The notes: generated by a model not told the origin, from the sequence alone. Shown: positions 11,872-23,847, counted from the stretch's first letter. The stretch is 64,000 nt of DNA from Dryococelus australis (GCA_029891345.1 CM056993.1:272832900-272896899); one strand, 5' to 3'. Made by a program: numbers and translations.

Positions 11872-12650
11872 AATTTTTACCAAACGTTGTTCATCTTGTG
11901 CGCATTGTGTGCGATATAATTTTCTTCGAATAAAAAAATAGCACTTTATATTTTTTTGAGAAATTTGATGTCAAATCCAAAACTTTCTGTTTTGCTGCTG
12001 CCATAATGACAAAGACTAAGTAGAACAAATTAAAAAATTTACAGCGTAAACTAACGCTATAGGCTACAGCGTGACACACGTGTTCACAAAATAACAAGCT
12101 ATAGGATGTTCACAGTAAAGTGAGCACTTTCTAAGGCCCTCCCCACAGCATTAACCACTAATAAATATATCTTAGTGCAGCCCCAGGCATTAAATTTTGA
12201 GAGTGGGGAAATTTATACACGGTGTTTATTGGTCCCATTGCAATGTTTATATTAAAAAGCAGCAGGAAGATGGAAATTGGATTAAAGGAAAAATTAGAAG
12301 GGCCTTAGAAAGTGCTCACTTTACCGTGAACATCCTATATGCCCATGGAAAAAATTATATGAATATAAGGATTTTTTTCATTTTTTTTTTCATTTTTTTT
12401 AATGCATGAACTGTTTTTTTTTATATATATATTGCATGTATATCAAGCGACACCCACAGCATACGTTTAGGTTGTGAATTTTTTAATTTCTACAACTTAG
12501 TGTTTGTTATTATGGCTGCTGCAAGGTAGAAAAAATTCGGCATTTGACATCAAATTATTTAAAAAAATAAAATGTGTGATTGTTTTTTATTCGAGGAAAA
12601 TGATATCACATGGAATGCGTAAAAATTGCAACAATATTTGGTAAAATTAT
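11872..12650. mobile_element. Long inverted-repeat element hosting an S1 MITE
   Basis: The left arm (about 11872-12085) matches the reverse complement of about 12440-12650. Landmarks are TTTTACCAAA, GATATAATTTTCTTCGAATAAAAAA, TTTGATGTCAAAT, GCTGCCATAAT, ACTAAGT and ATTAAAAAATT. The arms are about 210 bp. The loop carries the S1 copy at 12100-12339, which is therefore younger. Confidence 0.75.
12100..12339 (+). mobile_element. S1-type MITE, complete, with matched TIR variant
   Basis: It starts TATAGGATGTTCACAGTAAA and ends TTTACCGTGAACATCCTATA. The interior shows the S1 pattern: AAGGCCCTCCC, CATTAACCA-TAATAAATATATC, GTGTTTATTGGTC, AAAAAGCAGCAGGAAGATGG. Both TIRs carry GGATGT in place of the usual GGCTGT. 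Confidence 0.9.
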
Positions 12651-12767
12651 AAAATAATTACTTTTTTTGCTGAAGTCATTCAGGCTTAACTTCGCCAGTA
12701 TAAATAAAGTCGAAATAAATAAATACGTATGTGTATAAAAAATCCGTGAATAGACTACATATATGGG

Positions 12768-13110
12768 GTGAGCAGCAGGTGGGCAGGTCGGCTTGAAGGG
12801 CGGGAGGATGTTCGCAGGCCGGGTAGTAGAGCGAGGCACGCCGATCAATACGAGAGGGAAGTGTTTGGCCGGGCAGATGGCTGGAGGAGGAGGAGGAGGT
12901 GGAGAGTTGGACCCGCATCTCCCCTTCTACCCCACACCCCTCTTGCGTGTACAGGGTCGGCCCGGCCCTACGCTCCCAGCTGTGGCCGCCCCCGCCTCAT
13001 TCCATCCTACCACCTGCTTCTTTATACCTTACGTTCCCGCCACACAAGGAACATACAGTTCTCACAGTGTTGCCAATTCGGCTACCCCCCCCCCCTCTTT
13101 TCATCGTAAA
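12768..13110. other. GC-rich island of unknown role
   Basis: GC-rich with a GGA repeat near 12884-12905, ending in a C run at 13086-13097. All six frames have short open stretches from composition. It could be a promoter CpG island or an LTR or SINE-like fragment. No transposon signature was identified. Confidence 0.3.
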
Positions 13111-14344
13111 CAGTTTTCCAAACTTCCTTTTAGGGGCATAAATGTTTTTATCCCGACTTGCCAGATATCTATCTCAATTCTGAGAAATACAATTTATTTA
13201 TTAACATTTTTTTTTAAATGGGGAAGTTGCACTTAACCATTTGTAATAAGAGTAAACTTTAAAAATGTATGGAGAAGGAATAATAATAAATATAAAAATA
13301 AAGAAATTTGGTGACCTAATAATGAAATAGTGGACGAATAAGCATGTAATAATACATTATGGGTAAAAAAATCAGTTAACTAAAATGTCGAACATACGAG
13401 TATAAATAGATGGAAACGTGGGCCACTGCCGAGTGAGTTAAATTATTAAATTCGACCAATAAAACAGCGACGGTTAGTTTCCCTCTCTTCTGAGTATGCA
13501 GAAATAAACCCCGATGATTCACAGGAAACTACATTTAAAAAAGGGTATAAAAATATTAATTGATGTTACAAACGTGTTGTGTTTGAATAGCAAAGTTATA
13601 ATTTAAACTGCTATGATTAATTTATCTTAAATAGTTTTATAGATTTTTTTTTTTTAAAGGGAAATAGCTTATTTTTGTGTGCGCCCTAGCGGGATTATTT
13701 GAAAATCTGTTGGTAGCACTGTGTCCGGTGTTCAATGAGCGCGGGGACCTCAACTCTCCGCCAACATTACTGGACGTAATAAAATTACTGTTTGCACTAA
13801 AATATAACAAGTTACGATCAGTATTATTTCATTTTATTTCATTAAAAAGAAATATATGAATTGCTACAATATTTGCCACGCACGAATTTGTACCAGCATA
13901 CTTTCTTTTAGATAGCTGTTCACTCGGATTTGCAATTTGATGACCATCATTTTTGATAGCTCAGTTTGGTTGTTTCCATGTTAGCCACTAGGGAAACGTT
14001 CCATAAGACAAATAGCAGTCCTTGAAAATTTGTGTTTATTCGGAAGTATAATAACTATTTTTGTCTTCGGTAACACTGTACGATGTAGTCATTGACTGGT
14101 TACAATTGCACCCGATTTGTGACGATTACCGATAATTTTAAAATTCTTCACCGTTTTCTACCACTATAGTAGGCTGACCAAATATGTTGATACGCGAATC
14201 AGGATACTAGTCATAAGAAAGGTGTGAAAAATGACCAGACACGACTGCACTATAAATGCAAACTAATTGAATAAGATAATTACATAAAATTACTATAGTA
14301 AAATGTAGCAAAGAGTACACCCAATAAATATCTGGGTGTAAATC
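13111..14344. other. No feature recognised
   Basis: AT-rich non-coding sequence with no repeat I could match elsewhere in the window. Confidence 0.4.
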
Positions 14345-15620
14345 AATATTTCAGCAACTTGCCTAGTGAAATAATTATTGCGAATAGGATACTTTCACAT
14401 TAGTTTATTTCAGTTACTTCTCCTGTATGTGTATTAAAACATGTCAAACAAGTAAAAGTAATATGGCGGGGATTTTGTATTCTGCATTTGATCATTTGTC
14501 AGCTTTGGAGTTGGAAATATTCGCAAAAAAAATTTTCGCTTGCCACATTTATCTTTATTGAGTATGACTGAATGTATGAAACGGAAGTAACTAAAATACG
14601 TATGTTGATATAATCGTGTGTAGCAAATATCGTAGTTGTGTGTAAGCAATTTGTTTTTATACAGAATGGTAATGTAGGTGCGTTCCCATCTGTATATCCG
14701 CAGTGCGGATATACGAACGAACAATTTATTGACTACAATGAACAAATACATTGGCATTCCGAGTCATGCTCTGTGACTGTTGCTCAAAGACTAGTTCTTG
14801 TAGCTAAGCTGCCACAATAACAACATTATTCGATAATATATTTTCAATTACACTTCCCTAGTATTTCGCTTTAATGTTTAACAAAATTCACAAATTAAAT
14901 ACAACTCTTTTAAAACTTACACCAAATGTAGAATCCAGTAACTTGCGTGCAGGAGAATTTTTTTTTGCCAACATTGGCACTACGCTGGTCGTTCTATATG
15001 TTAGAGACCTGATCGCTGCTATAGAGTTGCGGAACATTTGCAATCTTCCGCTCGCTCTTGCTATTTACAATACTTTTCGATTCCCTGAGATTCATATATT
15101 TTCACCTCGGCTGCGTGGTTTGCAAATGATAATTAAAATAATTTTTTTTTTTTTTGCGTCTCACAAATAATACCGTAATTTCAAATATCTAATTAATTGT
15201 ACTTTAAAAAACAGTACTACTAAAACACGTAATCAAGTACATATTCTTATACGATTTCAGATACAGGCCACTCATGGTTACTTCTAACTTTTCTGGACAC
15301 CTGTTAAAGTTCTACTCTCAGGTAATTCGTCCACGCCATGCAAATAAAGCTATAGGCCAGTGTTCCTGTTGGTACGTTTTGTTAACAAATTGATGACTTG
15401 GCCTGATTTTGTTGACAAAATCAATTACGCATTTTTGTTACTTGCGTTTCGCGAATATTTCAACTCCAAAGCTGACAAATTACCAAATACAGAATATAAA
15501 ATCACCGCCATATTACTTTTGCTTGTTTGAAATGTTTAAGTACACGGTTATTGAAACAAACTAATGTGTAGGTATCCAACTGGTAATAATTATTTCACTA
15601 GGCAAGTTGCTGAAATATTC
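14345..15620. mobile_element. Long terminal-inverted-repeat element, about 1.28 kb
   Basis: The left arm (14345-14560) is matched in reverse complement by about 15395-15620. Landmarks are AATATTTCAGCAACTTGCCT, AGTGAAATAATTATT, CACATTAGTTT-TTTCA, TCAAACAAG-AAAAGTAATA, GCTTTGGAGTTG and AATATTCGC. The central 830 bp are not matched to any other repeat and contain no convincing protein. Long TIRs with a non-coding centre suggest a non-autonomous DNA transposon. Confidence 0.8.
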
Positions 15621-17069
15621 TTGAAGTAGGTATTCTCCCATGACACAATTTTTGTTTAGTGACAACATCCCGCGTCGTAATTGTTTTAATTTGTTTATTT
15701 TTAATTGAAACGGCCCTTTAACAACACTGGGAAATAGTTATTATTTATTTCCACACTTTCATAGAGATTTAATTTTGGAATTATGAAACAACAAAATAAT
15801 GCCAAACGTATTTTATAATACTAGCATGGCATTCTAGAGATTGTTGAATGTCGTGGTATTCCGACTGGAACTTTACAAAATGCTGAATACAAATGACAAA
15901 AAAACCGAACTCAACACGGCCTATGTATAGAAAACTACACCAAAGGGACAACACACCGCATCTGTGGGCACTGAGTTTAATGGTATTTTCATTTGAAGAT
16001 CCTGCGAAAATGCTATAACTTAGTCAAATATAAACAAATGTAATATTTGTTATTTTTGTTTCTCCCAAATTTTGTGTAAAATATTGCTAAGCGAAATGAT
16101 ATCACGATCAAAATAAGGTATCCTAAGTGGTATTTGAAATAATACAACTAAATAAAATAGAAGTGTCTTGTCTGTGATTTTCGAATTTTCCACTTTAAAT
16201 AATTATTTATCATATAGTATATTTGGTTACTAAACCGTATCTAATGTTAATTTTTTTTCGTGTCTATCTGTCTGTAGTTCTGTCCGACCGAAGTTACCTG
16301 AAATACCACTGAACGTATTGACATCAGATTTACACAGTATATAATAATAATATTATAATAACCCCAGGACCAACTTAGTCTTTGTTTCATCGAGATATCT
16401 CAAACGGTTCCGAAGATATGATGATTAGGGATGTACATAGGTAATGTATGAAGCTTTTCTTAGGATTACTGCATATATAAAAGCATTGTTGAAAAAAAAA
16501 AGTCCCGTAATTTCTCCTTTCTTTTTTGTCTATAGGCTGTCCTCCTTTCCTCCCCAAGAGCGATTCCAAATTCTAAATGTCATGCGTACGAAGTAGCACA
16601 GGAAAGCTAGAGTGAAATAAATAAATAAATAAATGTTTGAAGCGGTTATAAAGATTTATGGGAGCATTTTTTTTCAGGTTAGAGTTTTGTTTGATTGCAT
16701 TAAGTTGTAGACATCTGACCATCGAAAGAAATTCTGTTCGCTAACGTGATCAAACATTTCTGCGAAACTAGACAAGAAAAACGTTTAGGCCACTCTTGTG
16801 GCCGCGGTCTAAGTTCCCAAATCATTAAATATATATCTAGTCTCCATTTTACACTAGTTCAACACACACCACTATAAAGCCAATCATATAGTATTGTACG
16901 CACTTTATAATATTTTGCATGATGACTATATACCTTACTTTTTAATACCAGCACACCTATTTGCTCCCTGTTGTTGTTCACGTTAGCTATAATTGAAATA
17001 CTATTTATAAAAATTAATTTCAGTCAAAGTTCAATGTAACTAAAAATAAGATACTTTTATGTAAACAGA
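15621..17069. other. AT-rich, unassigned
   Basis: The segment 16265-16440 (CTGTCCGACCGAAGTTACC, TCGAGATATCTCAAACGGTT, GAAGATATGATGA) reads like a dispersed repeat but has no second copy here. An AAAT repeat lies at 16614-16634. A possible LINE-tail scrap lies on the minus strand near 16945-16985. Confidence 0.35.
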
Positions 17070-17713
17070 CTCTGTTAACTCTATACTGAGCACTTTCGAA
17101 AGCTCTGCTTTGTATGTATATTGTGTATAGGCTGTTCACGATAAAGTGAGCACTTTTTAGGCCCCTTCCAAAAGGCATTAACCTTTAATAAATATACCTT
17201 ATCTCAGACTCAGGCATTCAGTTTTGGTGGCGGTGAAATGTATACACTTTGTTTATTGGTCACATTGCAATGTTTATAGTAAAAAGCAGTAGGAATATGG
17301 AAATTGGATGAAAGGAAAAATTTATAAGGGCCTTAAAAGTGCTCACTTTACCGTGAACAGCCTATATTCTTCGGCCTTGTGTAAAATTAGCGTTGCCATA
17401 GGCCTCATCACTTTATTCATGCGATGGTCAATAGAATCTGTGAAATTATTAGAAAAGTAAATATTTTTCAAATCTGCTCATTTTTCCACTTCGATGCATA
17501 AAAAAACATAAATCGAAATAAATAATTTAAGTTATCACGAATGGTTACCAACACTTTTTAATCGATGTTGAGATGTGGAACTATTTTTCCTCCATCGTTA
17601 CCAACTTTACTGGGCGCATGTTACTCAGTGCGCCCGTTAAAATATATGCAGGTGGGAGCAGTGACTTTTTTCTAATGTTGATTTCAAAAGTGCTCACTTT
17701 ATCGCGAACAGGC
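17070..17713 (-). mobile_element. L-type MITE, reverse orientation, split by an S1 insertion
   Basis: L-family landmarks appear in reverse order on both sides of an S1 copy: GAGCACTTTCGAAAGC before it, then TTCTTCGGCC, CATCACTTTATTCATGCG, ATGGTTACCAACACTTTTTA, TCCATCGTTACCAACTTTAC and TTGATTTCAAAAGTGCTC. It ends near GCGAACAGGC. Confidence 0.85.
17126..17366 (+). mobile_element. S1-type MITE nested in the L MITE, TA duplication
   Basis: TATAGGCTGTTCACGATAAA to ACCGTGAACAGCCTATA with the full S1 interior. Uninterrupted L copies have ATTGTGTATTCTTC at this point; here it reads ATTGTG-TA-element-TA-TTCTTC. The target duplication is therefore TA and the element proper begins TAGGCTG (17128-17364). 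Confidence 0.92.
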
Positions 17714-18789
17714 TTTAAGGAATGACTGACACAGAGAGAAAAATAACGGTTTACCTGATTAGAAACATAACAATAATTAAGTAAAATGTTCGCTATTATA
17801 GGGATACAAAACAAGACATGTAATCAAGAAATAGCAAACTATCAGATTCCAAGATGAGAAAATTTCAGTACTTTTTGTTCTAGCCGTATATTTTCATAAT
17901 TAATTACGGCACTGCACTACTACAGGAGCAGATTTTATGGCATGAAATGGAGATATATTTCACTTATAACTGCAGGCAAGACAATATGCATAAGGAAAGT
18001 GATATTTCATTGATTTGGACACAAAGCGTGTTTTTTTTTGCTGTAATTATAACAATGTGACATAATACTTGACCCGGGATCGCAGACTTAGGGACGCCGC
18101 CTCTGACGCCATACACGAGTCACTGATTCGACAAGCGCAGCTGGTGTAAAAACATCGGCCACAACAGTGAAGTTACGTAAGAAGGTTTGTTCTACTCAGG
18201 TCGGGAAATTTATTACTGACAGTTTGGCAACTAAACATTTTCCCTTCAGGGAGCACTGCTACTGCATAATGCGTACCGGGATTTTTCCGTTTTGTACGTA
18301 TGCAAATGAGATAATTGAAATTTTTGTAAAAATAAGCGTAACTGTGCCAAATATTCCAATTTATAGGTATTGTGTTAGAAACTTCTTAGAGAATAAACTC
18401 AGTTCTTGGCAATGAGAGGAAATCAAACAAGATATGCACACGTTTGATATTTTGTCGTGAAACTGAATTTTGCATAGAACCATGTTACACATTACTTTAT
18501 TTAAATTTAGCACCGTAATGGAAGCATTCCTTTTGACGACAGCTGTATTCATTTCACCTTCAATTCGTAACTCTTTTTCAGTAAAATATTAGTAATTGCA
18601 AAAGCTCAAAGTATATCACAATTGAATTTTTACAGTATACGATTGTAAATGCTGTTTAAGAATGCGCAGTATTTCGGCTGCAAGAAGTGTATAGCAACTT
18701 TGGAGGAGATTTTTCCTATGCCGAACTCGCCCACGAGGAATATCGTTTTGTTCCAAACTTCAGTAGTGATAAACCATAGTTGCAGTTAG
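17714..18789. other. No feature recognised
   Basis: AT-rich sequence with short open frames only. Confidence 0.4.
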
Positions 18790-18797
18790 GTCGTTAG

Positions 18798-19096
18798 TAG
18801 GGCTGTTCGATATCATAAAAATTTAATATTGATATTTTTTCCAAGCAGTCACTCGGTATTTTCGGTTTACCGAAATTATCGATAAAACCGAAATCATTTA
18901 TAATACCGAAATGATAGATAATACCGAACATTTCGATAGCAGTGAAAATTTCGATAGTATCGAACATTTTCGATAGTGCCGAAAACTTCGATAATATCGA
19001 AACATCGATATACCGATATTTTTCAGTCAGATGTCGTTCGATAATTTATTTTTCATATCGATAGTTATCGATGAATCTATATTTCGAACAGCTCTA
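18798..19096. mobile_element. hAT-type MITE packed with TATCGA/ATCGAT words
   Basis: It starts TAGGGCTGTTCGA and ends TCGAACAGCTCTA (12 of 13 paired). The flanking 8-mers are GTCGTTAG (18790-18797) and GTCGTCAG (19097-19104), 7 of 8 identical. The interior is a dense series of TACCGAAAT, TTTCGATAG and TATCGAA words in both orientations. No coding capacity. Confidence 0.8.
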
Positions 19097-19374
19097 GTCG
19101 TCAGTCGGCGAGCACGCCACGCCATGTAGTCGAAGGTATTTTTGCCACGTGAACCACGGACTTCTACAAAGGGGACCGCGGTGGTGTAGAGAGAAGACCA
19201 CTCGCCTACAATGACGGCAAACCCAGTCCGATTCCCGGCGAGGTCAACCTTGGATGTGAGAAACATGGTAGATGTCGGCGTCGGACAGTGGGTTTATCGG
19301 TGCTATTCTGTTTCTTACACCTTCGCATATTGCCACTTCATCTCACTTTTCAATTATTAATTTTCTGCGATTCG

Positions 19375-19602
19375 AGTGAGTAAAGAAATTTGGGCGGCCC
19401 TTAACATCGGGGTTTTGAGAGCCGTTGAGGGTGGAAAGTGGTGAGGATGGAGCAGCACTGGATTGAAATGGCGGGAAAACCCGCCGACTAGCGGCATCGT
19501 CCTGCACGATTCCCACGTGCGAAAAGTGGACCGGCCGGGTATTGAATCCGGTTCGCCTTGGTGGGAGGCGAGCAGGCTAACCGCTCAGCCACCGTGACAC
19601 CT
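19375..19602 (-). mobile_element. tRNA-derived SINE, near full length, reverse strand
   Basis: The minus-strand head is GTGTCACGGTGGCTGAGCGG, then CCTCCCACCAAGGCGAACCG, with a B box GGATTCAATACCCGG. The body and the tail (CTCAAAACCCCGATGTTAAG) match the copies at 23105 and 48998. Confidence 0.85.
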
Positions 19603-20191
19603 ACGAATCAATATTTGAAATAAATATTATCATAATCACGCTAAAAAACTTTGCATTTTATTATATTGCGTTGCTTAGTATTTTAATTGAGTTGTTATCG
19701 ATATCGTGTCATGAAACCATAAAGTATCCCAAAATTGGAGAAAAAAAAATTGGTTACGGTGGATAGCTTGAAGTAAGAACCGCATTCATTTCTTCAGTCC
19801 AGAATACTGCTACCCCTGTCAAGGATTAACAATGATATCATTGAAAGAAGACGTTATTACGTATTGTTCCCTTCTCATTGTTAGGTATTTCAGAGGGATT
19901 TATCTTAACCTGTCTTAAAACTAAGGGGAGAGTCAGAGGTCCAAGGTAAGGATGGAACCTAACTACGTGGCAGGTGTGAGCCCCATACGCCTATGCATGC
20001 AGGAGATTCTGTCTTCAAGAGCACATACTTGCTGCTCTGCTGGGATTGGGCTAACATAACCGCGATTGAGGCCATGTTTACCTCCCATACTGACCTAGGC
20101 TGCATTATAAAGGAAGGGGGGAAGTCCAGCAGAAGCATCGTGAAGACCCCTCAACAGAAAATAATTGCAAGATTGCATGCAGTTTTTTAAG
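19603..20191. other. No feature recognised
   Basis: Unassigned sequence with an open stretch near 19993-20190. No motif. Confidence 0.4.
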
Positions 20192-20428
20192 TATAGGCTG
20201 TTCACGGTAGAGTAGGAACTTTTTAAGGCCCTCCCAACATGCATTAACCAATAATAAATATATCTTATTGCAGCTTCAGGCATTACATTTTGAGGGCGGG
20301 GAAATGCATACAACGTGTTTATTGGTCACATGTTTATACTAAAAAGTAGCAACGAAGATAGCAATTGGATGAAATCAATAATTTAGAAGGGCCTTAAAAA
20401 GTTCTCACTTTACCGTGAACAGCCTATA
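20192..20428 (+). mobile_element. S1-type MITE, complete
   Basis: TATAGGCTGTTCACGGTAGA to ACCGTGAACAGCCTATA with the S1 interior (AAGGCCCTCCCAACATGC, AGGCATTACATTTTGAGGGC, GAAGGGCCTTAAAAAG). Confidence 0.92.
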
Positions 20429-21369
20429 GAAAAAGATCTGTACTCTAACAGAGGATGGGAAAAGATATTCTTTATTGGAAGGATGTTTGCAACATTAGAA
20501 GAGAAAGATTGGTCGGGACGGCTGTGCTGCAATGCACAGCACCTTGCCTGTTACTAGTCGTCATTGTATATCACACTGCTCGTGTTGTGTCATGAAGATT
20601 GCAGAGTTAATTCATTGTAGATTGAACTGTACTAACCAAAGTTCTCGTAGCGTCACCACATGGCGCTTAGACCTGACGTTCATTAACAGGGAAGATTTTT
20701 CACCTCGACAATCTACATTTTATGTTTACCTGGACTTCACAATAACCAAGTATAAGACATTTTTTTTTTCAGCGGTTTATGTAACCTCGTATGTGCAATG
20801 CTACGAAACCGTCGACCGTAATTGAATTTTCGTTAATTCTTTGGTTTAGCTCAAAAGTATTTTTTAACCTTTGCTAACTGAATCACGGTAATTGTATGAG
20901 GAGGAATTAAGTCTTAACTTAAACATAAGTGTTGGTTCCAATTCGGAATATTTCCCTCCACGCAAAACGTCAGTGTAGTAGTAACGAGAAAGATAAGATA
21001 AACTCGTTGTGAGTAAGATAACCAACATACGTGGGCTTGTATATCCTGTATTGCGAAAACTCCCACATCATTGTTACTTTGCTTTTGATTACAGCATTGT
21101 AACAAACATTGCTGATCTTTTAAGACACAATAAAGAAAGATAAGTGATAACACAGTGCTCGATATACGTTGCCGGAACTCTGGCATTGGATGCAATAGTG
21201 AGAAAGTTAAAGCAGATGGAATGTAATGTAGGTTGAACACTTTTTAAGGCCCGAACAAGACGCGCTGTGATACTGAACTGTTTATCCCGCCAAATTATGG
21301 GAACAAATATTTTTGCTGCCGTGTGGTATAAAGTTTAAAATATCTGACAGTTTTTGCTGATATAAAGTA
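20429..21369. other. No gene; MITE scrap near 21240
   Basis: AGGTTGAACACTTTTTAAGG at 21230-21249 resembles the inner edge of an S1 TIR but has no partner. The rest is unassigned. Confidence 0.35.
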
Positions 21370-22380
21370 TAGGGATGTGCGAGTACTCGAAATTTCGAGT
21401 ACGATCTCGAGCTTTATAATTACTCGACTCGAGATCGTATCATTTCCTCATGCTCGAAAAAATCTGAGTTTTTTTGGGGGGAAAAAGTACATAGTGCAAT
21501 TTCGTCCTGAAGAATACAAGAAAGGAAACCTCGTTTTACGTGCATCATAAAATAAACGACTACTGACCAGATGGCGGGCAAAGTTAGGGAATTTTCCATT
21601 GGTGCATATACCGAATTATTATCGCTTCGTGTGCACTCAGTAACATTCGCCACACAGCTTCGTGCCACCTTCTACGCATACGTGAAAGGAAATGCGAGCA
21701 TTGCATATTTATAGAGTCCCGGAAAATTCGCAAAAGCGAAATAACCATTATAAAACCTGAAAAGTTGCACTATTCACTATAAAAAGCTAAATTGTTATGA
21801 TTCAGCGATAAAAGAGAAAAACTTCCGTAAATGCACGAAATTCTTCACATATGCCTTTCACTGCGTTAGTTTTCAACGTAAATAAAATATTGATCGTTTT
21901 TAAAATAAAAAATACTTTCGGACGGTCTTTGTATTGACGGAAAACGTAACGTAAATAATTGCTTTTCCGGACATCAAAGATACGAGACATGCAAGCAGCA
22001 CTCTTCCCAGAATGGCTTGCCACATCGAACCTAGTGCTAGAAGTGCCACTTGTGATGAAAAACATGTACGTAATGAACGTGTGCATAGCGGAACGGTTAG
22101 AAGTAATTGTGTAACGTGTCATGTAGGAACATCTTGGGAATGGAGACGTGTAGGAAATGGCGCGATTTTATTTTGTGTTGTGTAGGAACATCTTACACGT
22201 GTAGATGTGAAGCTAATAGCGCGTTTTTATTTTATGTCATGTACGTAAAGCCTTCAGCCAATAGAATTAAAGGAGCGCAGAAAAATGAGTATTTGTTTGA
22301 AAATATAATTTCCAAAAGCAGTAGAAATAAACAAGTAACCTTAATTGTGTATAGTGTGTTAAGAGAAGTCAATATGCCTA

Positions 22381-22415
<35 letters not shown>

Positions 22416-22826
22416 TTTTATTGTTCATTTGATCACTACTACAATGCTGTTTGAATTGAATGATTAATCTCTCCCACTGTATTTTTTTTTCTCGTGGGAT
22501 TTAATATTAGTCAGTGAGCTTAAATGTTGATGTTATTACTGTATAATATTAGATTTTAAAATTTGATACGGGAATAAGTTAATGGGCTCTCTATAATATG
22601 GTTCAGGTAATTCATTAAACTGTATCGTTAAATACTCTTAATTAGTAAGAAAATGCTGTAATTGTTTCATGTCCCATTGCGTGAAGTAGGCTGCTAGTAG
22701 TTTTATATTGACAGTTTTATTAATAATTGTAGAAACTCGCTCGAGTTCGACTCGAAAGATCGAAGCTTTTTTAAATACACGGCTCGAGCTCGACTCGAAC
22801 AAAATTTCAGTGTTCGCGCATCCCAT
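21370..22826. mobile_element. hAT-like non-autonomous element, about 1.46 kb
   Basis: It starts TAGGGATGTGCGAG and ends TTCGCGCATCCCA, an imperfect TIR of the hAT TAGGG type. Subterminal regions are rich in TCGAG/CTCGA words on both ends (21378-21440 and 22738-22800). The middle has an imperfect duplication (TGTAGGAACATCTT at 22123 and 22184) and a 29-A run. No transposase was seen and no clear 8-bp duplication, so the ends are less certain than for the other hAT-type copies. Confidence 0.6.
22384..22412. repeat. Poly(A) run
   Basis: A run of 29 A inside the hAT-like element. It could mark a retroposed tail or replication slippage. Confidence 0.9.
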
Positions 22827-23104
22827 TTTCTTGCTCTTATAATATTGAAACACCGCTTTAAAACTCACACGCAGGTCCCTTCAAACAACTAACCACCAAA
22901 TAAAAACTTCTGAATCTTATAGGCAGGTTAATTTCTAAGTCATGAAATTACATTCCTAAAAATAACAATGTGTAGATATTATTCTAGTAACATAATTATT
23001 ACTGAAGATAGGACTTAAGTTGTCATTTATTTCGTCAAGGTAGAAATAACATGTCTATAACTGATTCCTCAGAGTGGTTGACGTTAAATCATTTACAGCG
23101 TTGT

Positions 23105-23352
23105 GGGGCCGCGGTGGTGTAGTGGTTAGACTACTCGCCTCCCACCAAGGCGAACCGGGCTCAGTTCCCGGCGGGGCCACTCCCAGAGCCTTGCATGTTG
23201 GAATCGTGCAGGACGATGCAGTTTGCGGGTTTTCTAGGGTTTTCTCGGGGATCTCCCATTTCCCCCACCCCTAGATTTCACCTTCTCACTCATTGGCTCT
23301 CAAGACCTCGATATTCAGAGCCGCCCAAATCTCTTCACTCGCTCACTCATTT
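23105..23352 (+). mobile_element. tRNA-Val-like SINE, most complete copy
   Basis: The head 23107-23177 folds like a tRNA: acceptor GGCCGCG against CGGGGCC (one mismatch), D-region GGTGTAGTGGTTAG (A box), anticodon stem CGCCT/AGGCG with loop CCCACCA, T-arm CCGGGCTCAGTTCCCGG (B box). The D-arm wording and a CAC at the anticodon position resemble tRNA-Val, which is inference. A body of about 170 bp (GGGTTTTCTCGGGGATCTCC) follows, ending near CTCACTCATTTAC without a poly(A). RNA polymerase III transcription from the A and B boxes is expected for a live copy. Confidence 0.9.
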
Positions 23353-23606
23353 ACGGGATTGTAAAAAAACCAATCTATGCGTAAGAATACAACATTTAAT
23401 GCTTATAATTTTAATGGATGTGACATGTGTTTGCTTCGTATGTGCAGTTTTTTATTTATACTCATTTTAGTGTTTTTGCTGTCGTAATAATTTGTGTTCT
23501 TGGTGTTTAATTTTGCAACCACGTTTAATTAACGTAACATCAATTACTTTTTTTGCAGTATCCAAATGAAATCAATAATTGCCATACTTACAAACCACGT
23601 ACTATG

Positions 23607-23847
23607 TATAGGCTATTCACTGCAAAGTGAGCACTTTTTAAGGCCCTGCTAAATTTTTCCTTTCAATTCATTTCTACCTTTCCGCCACTTTTTAATATAA
23701 ACATTGTAGTATGACTAATAATACAGTGTATATATTCCATCACTTTCAATAGTTAACGTCTGCGACTACAATGAAATATCTTTATTAGGGGTTAATGTAT
23801 TTTGGGATGGCCTTAAAAAGTGCTCACTTTGCCGTGAACAGCCTATA
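23607..23847 (-). mobile_element. S1-type MITE, complete, reverse orientation
   Basis: TATAGGCTATTCACTGCAAA to GCCGTGAACAGCCTATA. The interior is S1 in reverse complement (AATATAAACATTGTAGTATG, CAATGAAATATCTTTATTAG). Confidence 0.9.

Noticed and set aside
21230-21250. Nineteenth MITE copy
   Set aside because: Only the inner edge of one TIR is present with no interior or partner. Too little to call.
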